Assembly: GCA_947650285.1 (NCBI GenBank)
Contig: CANTFL010000267.1
Location: 91,205-155,204, forward strand
From: Hyaloperonospora brassicae
Lineage: Eukaryota; Oomycota; Peronosporomycetes; Peronosporales; Peronosporaceae
Length of the DNA stretch: 64,000 nt
Direction of reading: 5' to 3'
The notes below the pieces were generated by a model, which searched no databases, had not been told where the DNA came from, and saw only the letters and a list, made by a program, of their open reading frames with translations. Numbering within the stretch: the first letter of the stretch is position 1; each line of letters begins with the position of its first letter. Below, in pieces: positions 1-10,869 of the stretch. The position numbers and the translations under genes are program-made.

Positions 1-1200
1 AATCATAGTGTTAAAGTAATGGATTTGAGTGACGAAGTTGTTGTATTCTTGGTCTACCACAGCTCAATCTGTACTATACGTGGATAACTGAGATCATGAA
101 TCTAAAGAGATACCTCTTATGGAAAATTTACATGCGTAACGATGCTTTATTACTGATACGGTCGCCTGAATCGTAGTTGACCTTTAGCTAATACACACAA
201 GATCTCAGTTAGTGGACCACTTCACTATGCAGAAAAATACAACATAATTTGATTAACCACGGGCATCTACAATATATCTGCACTATATATGATAGAATTG
301 GAGGAGACATGGACTCATGAGTCGCGGTCAGCATATGATACAAAAACTATCAGTTGTCCAGAAGCGGGGCCTAGTATATCTCAGGTCAACTGAAGAGTCT
401 ACCATCAGATATACTTGCGCGGTTGCTGCGCCCTATCTTGAGACGGTTGATAAAATAAGGCCTCGTGTACGTGGAATACAAATTCCTTATGCAAATCAAA
501 AAAGGGAAAAAGGGCCTTGCTCTTTAAGTAAAGATAATTATATCACGACTAAACTAAATCATTCCATGTATTATATATTGACGGGTCAGCGTTGGCGCTA
601 ATAAATTGATCTGATGAAGACCTTAAGATTCAATTTGATATAACTTTACTAATAAAGCTCAAACGAAAACGGCCTTTAAGAGATCTGAGAAGTGGCAAAG
701 CTATGAGATCAATGTCACGTTGCAGAGAATACGTAAGTTGCTGATATTTTCGGTCGACGCTGTTTAAATGATCTTAAACTTTTTATGATAATCTCATCGA
801 TTAACGAAAGTGGCCCCCGATGATTTAGCTCGGATTAAGCATTAGTTGTCTGAATCCTAAGAGTCCTCTGGCGCAAATAAATCGACAAGGTGCAATTATA
901 TCCTCAATTGATTTTTTATAAATGTTCCGTAAGTGTTGCTTTAGTATATAGCCCTTCTAAACGAAATAAATTAGACCATGCCTATAAAATTGAACGTATG
1001 CATTTTCAATATATGTGCCGTGGTGATTGCTTCGACGAAATGCCCTCGAGATAAAATATATTAAGATACTTGTATAGAGGACTGGATCATGAAGAATTAG
1101 TACGCGTTTACCCCTCTATCAGAACTACAAGCTCTATGCCGAGTGCTCACCAGCAATTTTTTGCTGAAATCGCCCTTATCGATCTTCTACCTTCCCTTCG
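1..1200. other. AT-rich stretch without a supported gene
   Basis: No gene is supported here. The longest frame is a 94-codon plus-strand open frame at 317-601, rich in basic and polar residues, with no motif I recognise and no neighbour that explains it. The stretch lies directly upstream of the Gypsy-A reverse transcriptase remnant, so it could be the decayed gag-protease part of that element, but I could not align it to the gag or protease sections of the better preserved Gypsy elements in this window. Confidence 0.4.
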
Positions 1201-1229
1201 TGAAAATACGCATTCGTTTACCCAGACGT

Positions 1230-1730
1230 TGTAAAGGTACAGCCTTTAATGCTTATACAGGAGGAAGGACTTCATGATGTATATTTTGGCAAAGTGTACC
1301 ATATATTTGTCCGTGGAAAGGAGACTAGTGACTTCTATAAGATAATTATACGAAAATAAGGGATCGTCGAGAAAGTATCGTACGCTCCAGTGGTATACTC
1401 CATTACTCGACAGTGATGCCACAAGGGCTATGAAACGACCCTGACACATTTTATGGATCTATTACGAAGCGGTTCGGTTTAAAGCATGATATCGCATCAT
1501 TCTACATCGATGATGTGCTCGCTTAAACCTAACATATGCCCGGAATGACGGATATAAAAAAACGAGCGACTTTCTCATCAATAATATTCTTAATATTTGT
1601 AAATACAGGCGCACGTTACTTAAAAAACGCGTGTACACGAAGCTAGCAAAATTTAAGTTACTGAATACGTCCTCAGTAGATATAGCAAGCGTTTTGTTCA
1701 AAATCAATATCCAGGCAATAAGCAACTTTC
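1230..1730 (+). pseudogene. Gypsy-A reverse transcriptase relic
   Basis: This is the remnant of a Ty3/Gypsy reverse transcriptase, which copies element RNA into DNA in a cytoplasmic particle. In one plus frame a VMPQGL-like block followed by NDPDTF can be read near 1,412-1,440, where Gypsy enzymes have VMPQGL.NAPATF. About 20 codons later comes the catalytic motif as FYIDDVL (near 1,500), and then the usual linker ending near 1,730. Stops and frameshifts interrupt it throughout, so it cannot make a product. The decay is much heavier than in Gypsy-B or Gypsy-D, which marks it as an old insertion. Family assignment rests on motif order, not on a full alignment. Confidence 0.6.
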
Positions 1731-2499
1731 TTATTCAATCGATGCCGAGGATTTGTAACTATTCTTTGGCAAGGCGGCAGTCTTGCTATATTTTCCTCGC
1801 AACTACGCAAAATACCATTCCTAATTCTATTTAATATAATACGACGATAAATGGCCTGGGACGGGTGAGTGTCAGCAGATGTTTCCAAGTATTAACGAAC
1901 GCTTAATATCATCTCCTTTGTTAGATATTATAATCTATCACAGATCAGTCTAGATCATTCCAGACCATTAGAGACCATTCCGTATAAAAGGTGATGCCAC
2001 TGAAAAATTAAATCGTATGCGCGTTGACACAATGCGGCACAGACGGTGCAGAGCACTTATTATGATATAAGTCGTGTTTTAGTGCAACCAAAAAGTCCCA
2101 ATTACTCGTGCACATTATAGATCCTTTTTCATGAAGTAATCACCGGCTATGGTTTGCGTTTTGCGTCCATTTTTTTGCGATGGACGTATATTGTTTGAAC
2201 AAATCATTTAATAGACTCAATTGTCAACAGCAGATACCTCTCACAGATAAGCCGATGAAGTATCGTCCGACGTAGATTTAGGTGGTTAAACAAGTATGAG
2301 CCATGACGACTCAACTTCGTGGCTGATGGATTTTTGCGAGAGCCTGATTTATCATACCCGGCTCTCTTATCAACGGTGAGATGAGCTTCTTGTTGCAAAC
2401 GATATATCGAATCGTCTCATCGACTAGTCTACTTGATGATTATCGTCAGAAGTAGGAACAAGATAAAGAAATTCTTTGTTTTAATATAAAATTGCAAAC

Positions 2500-2850
2500 A
2501 CATCTTGGCAAGCTTTGTGAATCTTGTCAAGGGTGTATTGGTCTTCATCAAAGCGGCACGCAATCCGCAACAGTCCGCTGAATTTAAATTAAGTCGCCGA
2601 CAAAAACCACGTATCTTATATCACGCTTATAATTCCCTGCGCCCCCGGATAGCGTATGAGTGTCACGATGCACATATATGTGGTCATCGTAAACGTAAAT
2701 AGCCTTGTCTGACGATCTTTCATTGGTCACGAAAATAATATTATATGTGCAAGTACGTCCGTGCTTTCATAGTTTTGGAATGGGTGACGCATACTCGTTT
2801 CTACAATTCACCACTACATTTTCTATTTATACCAGCAGAGTGCTAGGTGT
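2500..2850 (+). pseudogene. Gypsy-A integrase zinc-finger relic
   Basis: A plus-strand open frame at 2,505-2,702 ends with a block reading YECHDAHICGHRKRK. This matches the histidine half of the HHCC zinc finger at the N-terminus of Ty3/Gypsy integrases (usual form H.....GH.GR.KT). The sequence just downstream (2,710-2,765) reads like the following Y-W-P...KYVRAC segment after a frameshift. It lies 0.8 kb downstream of the reverse transcriptase remnant on the same strand, as expected for the pol order RT, RNase H, integrase, so both probably come from one element. No catalytic core is recognisable beyond 2,850. Confidence 0.5.
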
Positions 2851-3399
2851 CCGTTTTCAAGCCTTTGCCTCGATATTTTGAGAGGATGTCTCAAGAGCGA
2901 TATTGGTGTTTTTTCTTTATATAAGCCAATTTATTGTGTTATTGCTCTGAAGGTAATCACAGTCGTGAATCATTATCGTGTCTTTATCATATAGTAATGT
3001 CGCCATAATCTGTCTGTCCCATGAGCTCTTCTTTGATCGATTATATCGGTCTCCGTCGTATGTTTGTAAAATTAGGTTTAACACATTGAAATGCGGTTAA
3101 AGATGTCTACTTTCGAACATTCATATCCGAAGTCCGGACATAGCGCTCCAATCATATCTTCGCAGAGATAGGTAGAGTATACGTCACTCGTTAAAATGTT
3201 GAAGCGAGATTTTGCCGATGGATGTATACTCCATTAACAACTTGGTGCACAATTCACCCATGCACGCAACTACTACTTGAGAGTGTAAATATGGTATAAG
3301 TATAGCAATACTCGCTCTAGAAAGATCCAATCTGGTTCTCTTTCATCAAGCGCCGAAGTCAATCTCGATGCGAAGATAAAAGGCTCATGTTAGATTTGT

Positions 3400-3806
3400 A
3401 ATGAAAAAGACAACCTGAGTACATCGATAAAGATGATATTGACGCAAATGATGATGACGATGCTGGTATAGTTAGCATCGCTGACTACAACACCAGCAAA
3501 GACGATAACATTCGCTTAAGAAAAGAACAATATCTACGTATTGCACTTACATTACTGACATGAAATCGTGCATTATCAGTGAAGTTAATGCTGATACGAG
3601 TAAAGGTTATACGTTTTGCTCATAAATTCACTGCGGATGCAGTTACTCGGCAAAATGATAAGCCGAAGAGCATGTCAGATGAAATATTCTTTCATTTACT
3701 GCGAGGTTGTACTACTCCAGAAGGAAAGGCTAGTACGCCATCTTCATCAACTAATTATAAGGTTTGGGTTGATGTTGGTGTTGATGCTAATAGCATAGGT
3801 AGTTAA
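3400..3806 (+). other. Aspartate-rich open frames, unassigned
   Basis: Two adjoining plus-strand open frames: about 3,409-3,561 encodes an acidic stretch with DDIDANDDDDAG, and 3,579-3,806 (75 codons, GTG first codon, other frame) continues with a basic then serine-rich segment. A GAT-rich low-complexity tract around 3,440-3,465 produces the acidic run. I recognise no domain. It follows the Gypsy-A integrase relic and may be its 3' coding region or unrelated sequence. No ATG begins the first frame, and there is nothing like a core promoter or intron signal that would argue for a host gene. Confidence 0.3.
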
Positions 3807-4566
3807 ATATTAGTGTGCTGCGAGATGTCGACGCGAGAATTCATCCATTACAATGAATAGAGAAAAATCCAGTGTGATGATGCGGGTTTTAGCATCATTA
3901 CGAGCACTATATCATCTAGGTTTAAGGTATCTCAGAAAATCAGCATGAGGCCATGGGATTGAGGCCGATAAACTTGAGATGTGTGTAATTAAATTGGGTA
4001 GATCGCTTTTTTGGTATTGTTGTAAATGTAATAACTACTTTTTAACGTGCGAACTCTAAATCCCAGCCTCAATGATTGCGTATTCTTCCTTTATGGCTTC
4101 TAGTGGTGACTTTACGGCAAAACTACAATGTGCCCTGCACGAGACAAAAAATTGGTCTATGCGTACAGCAATTAAGTAATTCACAATGAGATTAGCCTGC
4201 TTCGTGTTTTCTGCCTCCTAGATAAAGCATTCACGATTAAGATTTTTACGGATTTGCGCGTGACCTACTATTACCTTGTGCTTATCCACCCTTACGATCA
4301 GTTTGAACTCACTTCCGACGGTGAAAAAACACTAAGCATAACAGTCCTCCCAGATTATTTTGAGTTCACGACCGCAATTTCAGTCTGGCCATGTAGAGGA
4401 GAGGTCCCCATTGCGAGTAACAGATACTCTGACAATATGCCTTTCGCTAGTCACGAGACAAATACTCACACAATTATTTTAAACATCATAAGCAAACTCG
4501 GCACATTCGTTTGCACGATCGTTTTCACGATTTTTGCGATGCTTCTGCACAGTGCCTGTATGGAAG
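3807..4566. other. Unassigned spacer before Gypsy-B
   Basis: No supported gene. A 148-codon plus frame starts at 4,254 but runs through the Gypsy-B 5' LTR to 4,700, so at least its last third is LTR sequence and the frame is probably accidental. It begins with a non-ATG codon and shows no domain I know. Confidence 0.4.
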
Positions 4567-4881
4567 TGTATCGTTACACATCTAGCATAGATAACTACAG
4601 ATTACGTAAACAGTCATATGCTTCACCCGAGCTAGCGGGTGAAGCCCTTCGTATCGCTATTAACAAGAGAGTTACAATGCGTCTCATTATTACTCAGTAG
4701 AGACGAAATGTTTAGATCAGTGGTTCCAATCAGTTAAAATAATTACTCGTACCTAAGACAAAACAGATAATACGAAATCAAAATATGCATATGGTCTTAA
4801 GCGCTAAATACTGAGCGCTCCCATCGATTCCTCGTAAGAACCAATAGTGTGTATTAGTTACGTATCTCTAGCCCCGTTACA
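4567..4881 (+). repeat. Gypsy-B 5' LTR
   Basis: A 315 bp LTR starting TGTATCGTTACA and ending TAGCCCCGTTACA, so it has the TG...CA termini of LTRs and a CGTTACA motif at both ends. It carries a GCTTCACCC/GGGTGAAGC hairpin around 4,620-4,646. The same sequence recurs in order in the broken 3' LTR, for instance the blocks around CAGTCATATGCT, AGAGACGAA and CCAATAGTGTG. The start was placed at the TGTA because similarity to the 3' copy begins there (11,837). What follows at 4,882 is a G/C-rich tract without a clear tRNA-complementary primer binding site. Confidence 0.8.
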
Positions 4882-5210
4882 CCGGGGGCGGGGCACCCCG
4901 TAGTCCTTCCAACAAGAATGAGAGGTCTGCCGATACAGGGAATTGTGTGTGAGGGGGGAGGTTGTCACACGATGACTTAAATTATCTAAACCTCTTCGAG
5001 TGGGAAATTTGCGTCGCTTGGCAGACATGGCCCGTATATCTACCTTCGTTACCATACTAAAGGACACGCCTGAGCGGCTACAGCGTGTAGCCACCCGAGA
5101 CTTCGTCAAACGCGAGCTTGTTGAACTGCATCGGCAAGCCTCAACTCCCGCATTGTCACGGTGTCATAAGTAATTAAACTCGACGTTTCAAGTTACGGAG
5201 GCGAGGGATA

Positions 5211-5725
5211 ATGCGCCGCTCCCTAAACCGCTGGCTATGCGAAGTCGACATCGCTGTCAAAACCCGACAGCTTAAGACCGAGTTCGCGCATACCCACTTC
5301 CTCTTGTCGAAGCTGACTGAAAAGACAAATAATAGGGCACTGGGAGGGCTTGCTACTAATCCGGAATATTTTTCAGACATGCAGGCCCTGAATGACGACT
5401 TGCGTCAGGCGTTTGAGTCCCCACAAGACGACTACCACCATCGCTTCGATTTTCTCGCTTTGGAGCGGGACAGTCGGTCAATGCTGGGCTACATCCAAAG
5501 CGCGACGACACTTGGCGTCGTGCATTGTCGCCGTTTCCTATCAATACGGTGACACAAGTTCATGTGCTCGTCACATTTATCAATGGTCGACATCAACGTT
5601 TCTATTTGACGCAAAAGCCTCCGGCGTCCCTGAAGAAAGCGTTCAACATTGCGCTACGCGAAAAATTAAGTGTCACGGTTTCGCAAAAGAATATTTTGCC
5701 TTCTACTCGCACCGCTCATTCCCCT
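5211..5725 (+). pseudogene. Gypsy-B gag
   Basis: Gag forms the particle that packages element RNA. The plus frame 5,211-5,552 encodes a charged helical segment (YFSDMQALNDDLRQAFESPQ) typical of the central retrotransposon-gag domain. After a frameshift near 5,500 the frame at 5,525 continues with a VTFINGRHQRFYLTQ block, then PASLKKAFNIALRE. This is the family's usual end of the domain: F..GL..G..R..L.....P.TLEEAF.IAL. The start is probably upstream, since 5,000-5,210 also shows weak coding character. A zinc knuckle is expected around 5,900-6,100 but I could not read one. At least one frameshift breaks it, so it is non-functional. Confidence 0.7.
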
Positions 5726-6330
5726 GATCCCATATTAATCGAAGCATTGAGCACACCACTGGCCAAAGGCATGCTTTCAGTCGTAGCTTTTGAAAGCTTG
5801 CTACAGCGCAGAACCTGGTCTGATTCCGCTGTCGTAAACCATATCGTCGCGCAGCCTTTTACCGCTCGCTTGCACCAGTACTCTCTGTCACCGAGTCGGA
5901 CGTTTTCGTCACGATTGCCGGGCAGCCGAAAAACAACGAGAACCAGTCGGCGCGGGGCGTCCTACTGGGCGAATACGGAAGAACGTGCCTACAGTGGAGA
6001 CACACTCTTCTATCTCCGCTGTGCATTACGCCTAGCATGATGCCACCACGTCCAATAATGATTCGCGGCTAATTGTGCGCAGCTTTCACATTGACCATAC
6101 GTCGCGTCCACATCGCGCGTTACTGAACTCAGGTGCAACAAACAACTTTTTTCGCGCCGTCAGGCTGTCGTTCCTACCCTCGCGGTTGCGTGTGGGCGAG
6201 TATCCTGGGGAGATGGTCGTTGGGTATGCAAGCGGCTAGCTGCGCACGCACCGACAACGTTCGGTGGGGATCCCTTACCGGTTCGATACCTTTGTCAGAA
6301 GTGATGAATTCCAAGTCATTGACTTGAGTG
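5726..6330 (+). other. Gypsy-B gag C-terminal and protease N-terminal region, not resolved
   Basis: The plus frame opened at 5,525 runs on to 6,040 without a recognised motif; basic and serine-rich residues dominate, as expected of a nucleocapsid tail. A catalytic D-S/T-G protease motif was not found between 6,040 and 6,330. Confidence 0.35.
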
Positions 6331-6604
6331 GATCTTTTGATTGTTATTTTAGATGCCGTGGCTTGCACGGCATCGACCTGACATGGGTTGGCTTAGCCGT
6401 ACGGTTCAGCCTCGAAAAATCGATCTTAGCGCGGTACTTGCTGTCCTTAACGGCCTACATGTACGTGGCAGCATGTCGCTGTTGTGGATTTTGACTCCAC
6501 GACTCAAACTACTCCTAAAGTGTGCGATGGACCTCCGCGTGTGGTGTACAACTCCGCAACATATTCCTTTCAATAGGACAGTGGTTCGTGAGTCAAGAGT
6601 CTAA
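6331..6604 (+). pseudogene. Gypsy-B retropepsin C-terminal part
   Basis: The C-terminal half of the element's aspartic protease, which cleaves the gag-pol precursor. The frame from 6,353 begins MPWLARHRPDMGW, and the bases just upstream read a D-L-I-V-I-L stretch in another frame. Together these are the family block in which a hydrophobic strand (FDVILGM) is followed by W-L-x-R-H-x-P-x-x-D-W. A single frameshift at about 6,352 separates the two halves. The open frame then runs to 6,604 as a linker. In Gypsy-D and Gypsy-C the same block occurs at the end of their proteases. Confidence 0.65.
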
Positions 6605-6937
6605 TCAACAGTAGTGACTGTGGATGTCGCACGGTCGAGCAGCGTCTCCTTGCGTTCATAGTCTTCAATCATCGTACCGACGCAGGGGGTTCCGGGACGT
6701 CACGATTGTGCAGTAGCTCTCGTGTCAGTCCTAGTTCTAGATATATCGCCGAACAAAGGGCTTCCGGTCAGCTGCGCAGAAGAAGCAGTTACTGTCTGTC
6801 CAGTTGAGGACATCACGCCGAGGCAGGGCCCTCCGCCAAGTTCCGCGGAAGCAGTGGTCTGTACGTCATATTGTGCATCCTAGTCGTGTTTTTGTGTCGC
6901 GATAACGCCGACGCGCCGTTCGCGTCGACACTCCGTT
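6605..6937 (+). other. Gypsy-B protease to RT linker, unresolved
   Basis: Stops in all frames. A GGGCCCTCCGCCAAG-type and a similar GGGCTTCCGGTCAGC-type segment near 6,760 and 6,826 resemble each other over a short distance, suggesting a small degenerate internal repeat. Nothing else is recognised. Confidence 0.3.
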
Positions 6938-7369
6938 TTGCTGTCGGTTTCTACCACGATGGCGCCGCCTTTAGAAACGATTAATGTCGTTACCATGTCT
7001 AATGTTGGTCCAAGCAGCCATTCGTTCCAAGTCACAATTTCACCTTGCGATACTTCTGGCATCCCGCACCTGCCAAAGCTCGTCTGGGACAAAATGCTGC
7101 GTGGTATGAAGAAAGGGCGTATTGAACCATTTTGTGTAGTCTTTCAAAAACCGGCACACTCAATCATAAACTTGGGGAGGTATAAAACCAAAGTCGGCTC
7201 GCGAGGGTACATCGAATTCCAGTCATGGATAGAATTCGACTCGTTGAAGAACCCTACTTTCGCGCTCGCGCGCGAGTCTTATGATGTCTTTCCTGACACT
7301 AGTACAAGCGTTTGTTCCCGCCGTCAGAGGTGTGCGAGACGAGATCGATCTCGTTCCTGGGTCTACTAA
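6938..7369 (+). pseudogene. Gypsy-B pol segment between protease and RT
   Basis: A 143-codon plus frame, the longest undamaged piece of this pol gene. It contains FQSWIEFDSLKNPTFALARE and then YDVFPDT. In the family this FDSLK..P....RE..DVFPD block stands just before the reverse transcriptase domain. The end of the frame (7,300-7,369) covers in a shifted frame the VPADRGVR.EIDLVPG part that opens the RT region. So there is a frameshift close to 7,310 and a stop at 7,367-7,369. The same linker is seen in Gypsy-D around 55,460-55,500. Confidence 0.65.
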
Positions 7370-7900
7370 TTGCGTGACACGCTAGTGGCCCTTACCACTT
7401 CTCAAGTTGTAGTGATTGACGCCTTATCTGAAGGTTGTGGTCTTGGTGGCCATGTGTGCGAGACCACAGCGCCACACTCGAAGCCTACTTTCTGTTCCAA
7501 AAAGGCGACGGGCAGATGGTGTATCGTTCACGCTTTTTACGAACTTAACGATGCGACGATTTTAGCGCAAACATTATTTCTACGAAAAGACATGGTCTAA
7601 GATAATATCTGTAGTAGCATGAATTTCGCGTCCTTGTATCTGGCGGATGGCTTTTATCCAAAATGTGATGCGACCTGATAATCCATCTCTCTCCGCCGTC
7701 AGAAGATCGAGCGGTATGTCGTGGGAATGGCTTGTGATGCCGCACAGGTTCAAACATGCCCCTGCTACTTTAACCGCATGGTGTCACACGTACTTTCCCC
7801 ATTTCGCGATCGCGCGCCGAGCTACATAGACGATGTTTACAGTCGCGCCACTTAGGGCGTGAAAGAAGTGGAGGTACATCTATGTCACCAACGGTAGGTG
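7345..7900 (+). pseudogene. Gypsy-B reverse transcriptase
   Basis: Reverse transcriptase of the element. The frame 7,370-7,600 carries the fingers and palm start, with PHSKPTFCSKKATGRW followed by ELNDATILAQT. Gypsy-D has PHSTPTFCVKK and KLNSATIPAQT at the matching place. The frame 7,647-7,829 has SSGMSWEWLVMP, then FKHAPATL, the template-contacting block. The catalytic motif follows in another frame as YIDDVY at about 7,830. Several frameshifts and stops separate these pieces. Order, strand and spacing are as expected for Ty3/Gypsy pol. Confidence 0.8.
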
Positions 7901-7989
7901 TCTGAAGAGATTCGTGGCAACAAGCCCTAAGCGAACCGGAACTATGCATTTTTTGTGACCCTGAGATTACCGTTTTGGGCGGCTAAGTA

Positions 7990-9050
7990 CGCGCGAACGG
8001 TGTTCGTGATGATCCACAGAAAGTTTAGGCGATTTGTTCCTGAACTACCGCGAATGACCAAAATCATCTCCGTCAATGGTCGGGTCCGGCTAACTGCCTT
8101 GATCAATACGCGATGGACTCTGCATCACGTATTTATACGCTGTCACAATTGTAGAAGAAAGATGCCATGGGTATGGTCTCAGGAGCATCAATATGCACTT
8201 AAAGTAAAATGATGAGTCTCTCGACAGGTTCTGTATCAGGGATGCCGAATAAAGATTTGCATTCCATGTTGTCTGCAATGAGAGTGACTTCGCAAGACGA
8301 TGTGCACTGATGCAGTATGAAATGGATGGTAGCAAACGCGTTGTAAGTTTTTAATCTCGACAATTGATACCTGCTGAGATCAATAACCCCGTTTACGATA
8401 AGGAATTTCTAGCGATGCATTACGCGCTCTTATAACTTCGTGTTTACTTGATTGGAGAAAAAGGTCATCATCTAAAACATTCATGCTCCCCTCCGAACCG
8501 CGACTAAAAGTGTAACTGGGCAGCCCGTTACATGTAATTGTCACTTTAAGAAAAGTGACAATAAAGAATATGAAGTTGAATATTCTTTAAACAATATCAC
8601 CGAAGCGGTGATATTGAAGGGTCGACCAAAGCGTCTGTTCATTGGTTGATATCTTGATGATATCAACCCACCTATCGCCGCAAGACGCGCGCAATGAGTG
8701 GTGACGAGACGTCACCATACACTCAGTTCGATTAGCATAATTAAGTTAAGTCAAACAAAGAGACAGTAGTTAGAAGACTTAATTATATTAACATAACAGT
8801 TCTGCTTTTACCTTACCTACGCTTCCTCGCTTGCCTTGTGTACGTCTGTCGGGGCACCGATACCCTTGCGCTAGTTCACGCAAGGGTATGCCCCGTTACA
8901 AAAAGCCCGAATCTCAGCCAGCGCATGGCGCGCAAATTGTCATTCTTCGCCAAGTCAAATTTTGTGGTCCAGTAAAAGCATGGAATAACAAGCTAGGACG
9001 TCGGCGTGTTGTCACGGAGACCCGATTACGATGCCCGTGATAATGATTCA
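7990..9050 (+). pseudogene. Gypsy-B RNase H, split by a solo LTR
   Basis: RNase H removes the RNA strand of the RNA-DNA hybrid. Before the solo LTR one reads W-S-Q-E-H-x-Y-A-L near 8,175-8,205, then V-Y-D-K-E-F-L-A-M-H-Y-A-L near 8,390-8,435 and RVYLIGEK at 8,440-8,465. Each is a known step of the Gypsy RNase H and connection region. The frame is cut at 8,510 by the inserted LTR and resumes at 8,906 with the segment that in Gypsy-D reads SPHISQIMSRWLSFFAEYNF. In this copy several stops and indels have been added. The flanking AAAAG occurs on both sides of the insert and only once would be expected in the uninterrupted gene. Confidence 0.75.
8511..8900 (+). mobile_element. Solo LTR S1 (family LTR-S) with perfect 5 bp target duplication
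   Basis: A 390 bp insertion starting TGTAACTGGGCAGCCCGTTACA and ending GGTATGCCCCGTTACA, flanked by AAAAG at 8,506-8,510 and 8,901-8,905. TG...CA ends plus a 5 bp duplication are the signature of an LTR inserted by a retroviral-type integrase; lack of any internal region makes it a solo LTR, which usually arises by recombination between two LTRs. It lies inside Gypsy-B RNase H. Its sequence is a series of hairpins (see findings): stems at 8,537-8,562, 8,563-8,588, 8,592-8,616, 8,644-8,668, 8,700-8,716, 8,746-8,782 and 8,860-8,889. A small non-autonomous inverted-repeat element is the alternative reading, but the terminal motif matches the other LTRs of this window. Confidence 0.85.
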
Positions 9051-9339
9051 AATTTAGTCATGACGGACGATGATGATGACGACTGATTCGCGTGTGTGAC
9101 GCTTATAATTACTGCCACGGCTGTGTCCGCGGTCAACCCTTTGCGTGATTCCATTGCAGAGGCGTATTCACTAGATTTGTTGTATTCGCCAGTTGTTCGC
9201 TACTGTAGTGATTCCTCGAACATATCATTGAACTCACTCTGAGCTTCCACTAGCGCCCAGGTTTCGCGGTACTCCCTCGATGGCAAGTTTCTCATGAATG
9301 AATTGTTGATCAGTTCGACACGCCTCGCATCGTCGTCCC

Positions 9340-10010
9340 TCTTGACGATGATCTTCATGCTCGTGGTCTCCACGAGTACCACGATAGCGCCACCAGTGAC
9401 CATCTGGGTCGCGAGAAGACTTTTCTTGCGCTATCTCAATGCTTCTGTTGGCCTTAAATGTAAAAGAAGGTCCGCAAGTGGAATCGGTACTGTGAGGTGT
9501 GCCAGCGCGTGAAGCAGGCTCGTAGTCATAGGTCCCGATTTGTCCTTTTCCGAAAGCAATAAATCCTAGAGATGTTAGCGTAAACTTTTCTTTGGTTCGC
9601 TAGCCGATGTCCAGGGGTGCACCGGCATTCTAGTCATCGTGGGCAGGTTTAGTTGGATGGTGCATCTTTCACCTCTCTCTGCTACATCAAGGCCGAAGAC
9701 ACTGCGGCTCTTTTCTTTGACATGGTTATAAACATCATTTAAATACCCCACTATGGTTTTTGATCGCGGTCCTTGATTTACGGCAACGTTTGGTCTCGAC
9801 TCTTCGAGATTCTCGGCACTCGTCTGATTACGTCTACTACCGCACACTCTGAAACGGATGGGCAGACTGAGAGAGTTAATCGCGTGGTGGAAGATGTCCA
9901 GCGTTGTTATTCCATGTTCTTTTTCGCCATGGAGTGAGCTCCTCTGCATGACTGAGCTCGCGATGTATATCGCTGTTCATGCTTCGGCTGGGTTAGCTTA
10001 TTTTTTTCAT
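9340..10010 (+). pseudogene. Gypsy-B integrase (zinc finger and catalytic core)
   Basis: Integrase joins the DNA copy to the chromosome. In one plus frame near 9,370-9,520 the zinc finger can be followed as H-E-Y-H-D...H-L-G-R-E-K-T and then YCEVCQRVKQ, so all four metal ligands (H, H, C, C) are visible. The core follows with G-I-L-V-I-V-G-R-F-S-W-M-V-H-L near 9,630-9,665, where the first catalytic Asp of the family (V-D-R-F) is replaced by Gly, and a region reading S-E-T-D-G-Q-T-E-R-V-N-R near 9,845-9,880 that holds the catalytic Glu. Frameshifts occur between these blocks. A 124-codon minus-strand frame at 9,575-9,949 is the antisense shadow. Confidence 0.75.
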
Positions 10011-10530
10011 GAATAATTGTCGCCATCCTTTTATATGACTCTTCCTGGGTTCGCCTTCTTTTTACGCTTGTTTAGAAAAGGGGCACAGAATCTTTCGGTG
10101 TTAATTCGCGTGAAACATTTCCCGACTTGCTCCATGTTGCACAAATACGGCCTAAGTCACAGATCTTACCTTTTCAAGTTATCGTGTCCCAGCCTCCAGG
10201 AGTCCATCTTACGGAACTGAAGCTGATCGAAGACCTTGTGATGCATCGTCAATTTGTCGTGCTATTTGTACTCGACGCAATATCGCTGCAGTCGACAAAC
10301 ATTTAGCGTCCGATGACCAAAGCGGACGCAAAAACCTATAAAAATTTAACATTGGTGAAATGGTTTACATTTCACGACTATAGCAACCTCAATTTAGCAG
10401 TCACGAATTTGTGGACACCGAAATCAGTACCACGGGATATTAGTCAATTTAAAGTGGTTAAAGGGAACAGAGATGTTACCAACTGAACGTCCGTTAGACT
10501 ACGCGTCTAAACCCTACATCCCACGTCGGC
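10011..10530 (+). pseudogene. Gypsy-B integrase C-terminal domain
   Basis: Reading through several stops from about 10,200, the plus strand shows A-D-A-K-T-Y-K-N-L near 10,325-10,350, a V-K-W-F-T-F-H segment, then AVTNLWTPKSVPR and ISQFKVVKGNRD near 10,400-10,475. This is the SH3-like GPY/F module of Gypsy integrases (usual form ...NLR...KL.PR.IGPFKV....). It ends with L-H-P-T near 10,510-10,530, the usual spot before the chromodomain. Confidence 0.65.
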
Positions 10531-10869
10531 AGCCTCGAGCGTTACTGGCCGATAGTCCTCCCGTCGACGACTGATTAGTAGCAGACCTATACTGCGTTCC
10601 CTGGTAATACTGAAGTCTGGGCGGATAGAAATGAGGCAACCCGGAAAACTCCGCGTTGTCCAGTCAGAGAGCAGCATATGATTGTATTAAACGCTTAAGT
10701 CGCTAAGCGAAGCCAACAATCGCATAAGAAGCCTCATCTGCGAGGCTCTCTACAGTCTCATCCAGCTCCCTCGCTTGACTTGCATCATGGTCGACGAACT
10801 TCATCTATCGATTTGTTGCTTGGAGCTGCACCTCGACCGAAGAATTCGGCATCGGTCGTTAGAACTCTG

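Noticed and set aside
3430..3470. GAT-rich tract as a microsatellite
   Set aside because: Too short and too irregular to count as a tandem repeat.
4254..4700. 148-codon plus-strand open frame
   Set aside because: Runs into the Gypsy-B LTR, starts without ATG and has no domain; likely chance.
8511..8900. LTR-S as a CRISPR-like or tandem hairpin array
   Set aside because: The hairpins differ in sequence from each other, are not evenly spaced, and the whole unit moves as one element with target duplications.
9575..9949. 124-codon minus-strand open frame
   Set aside because: Antisense of the Gypsy-B integrase.
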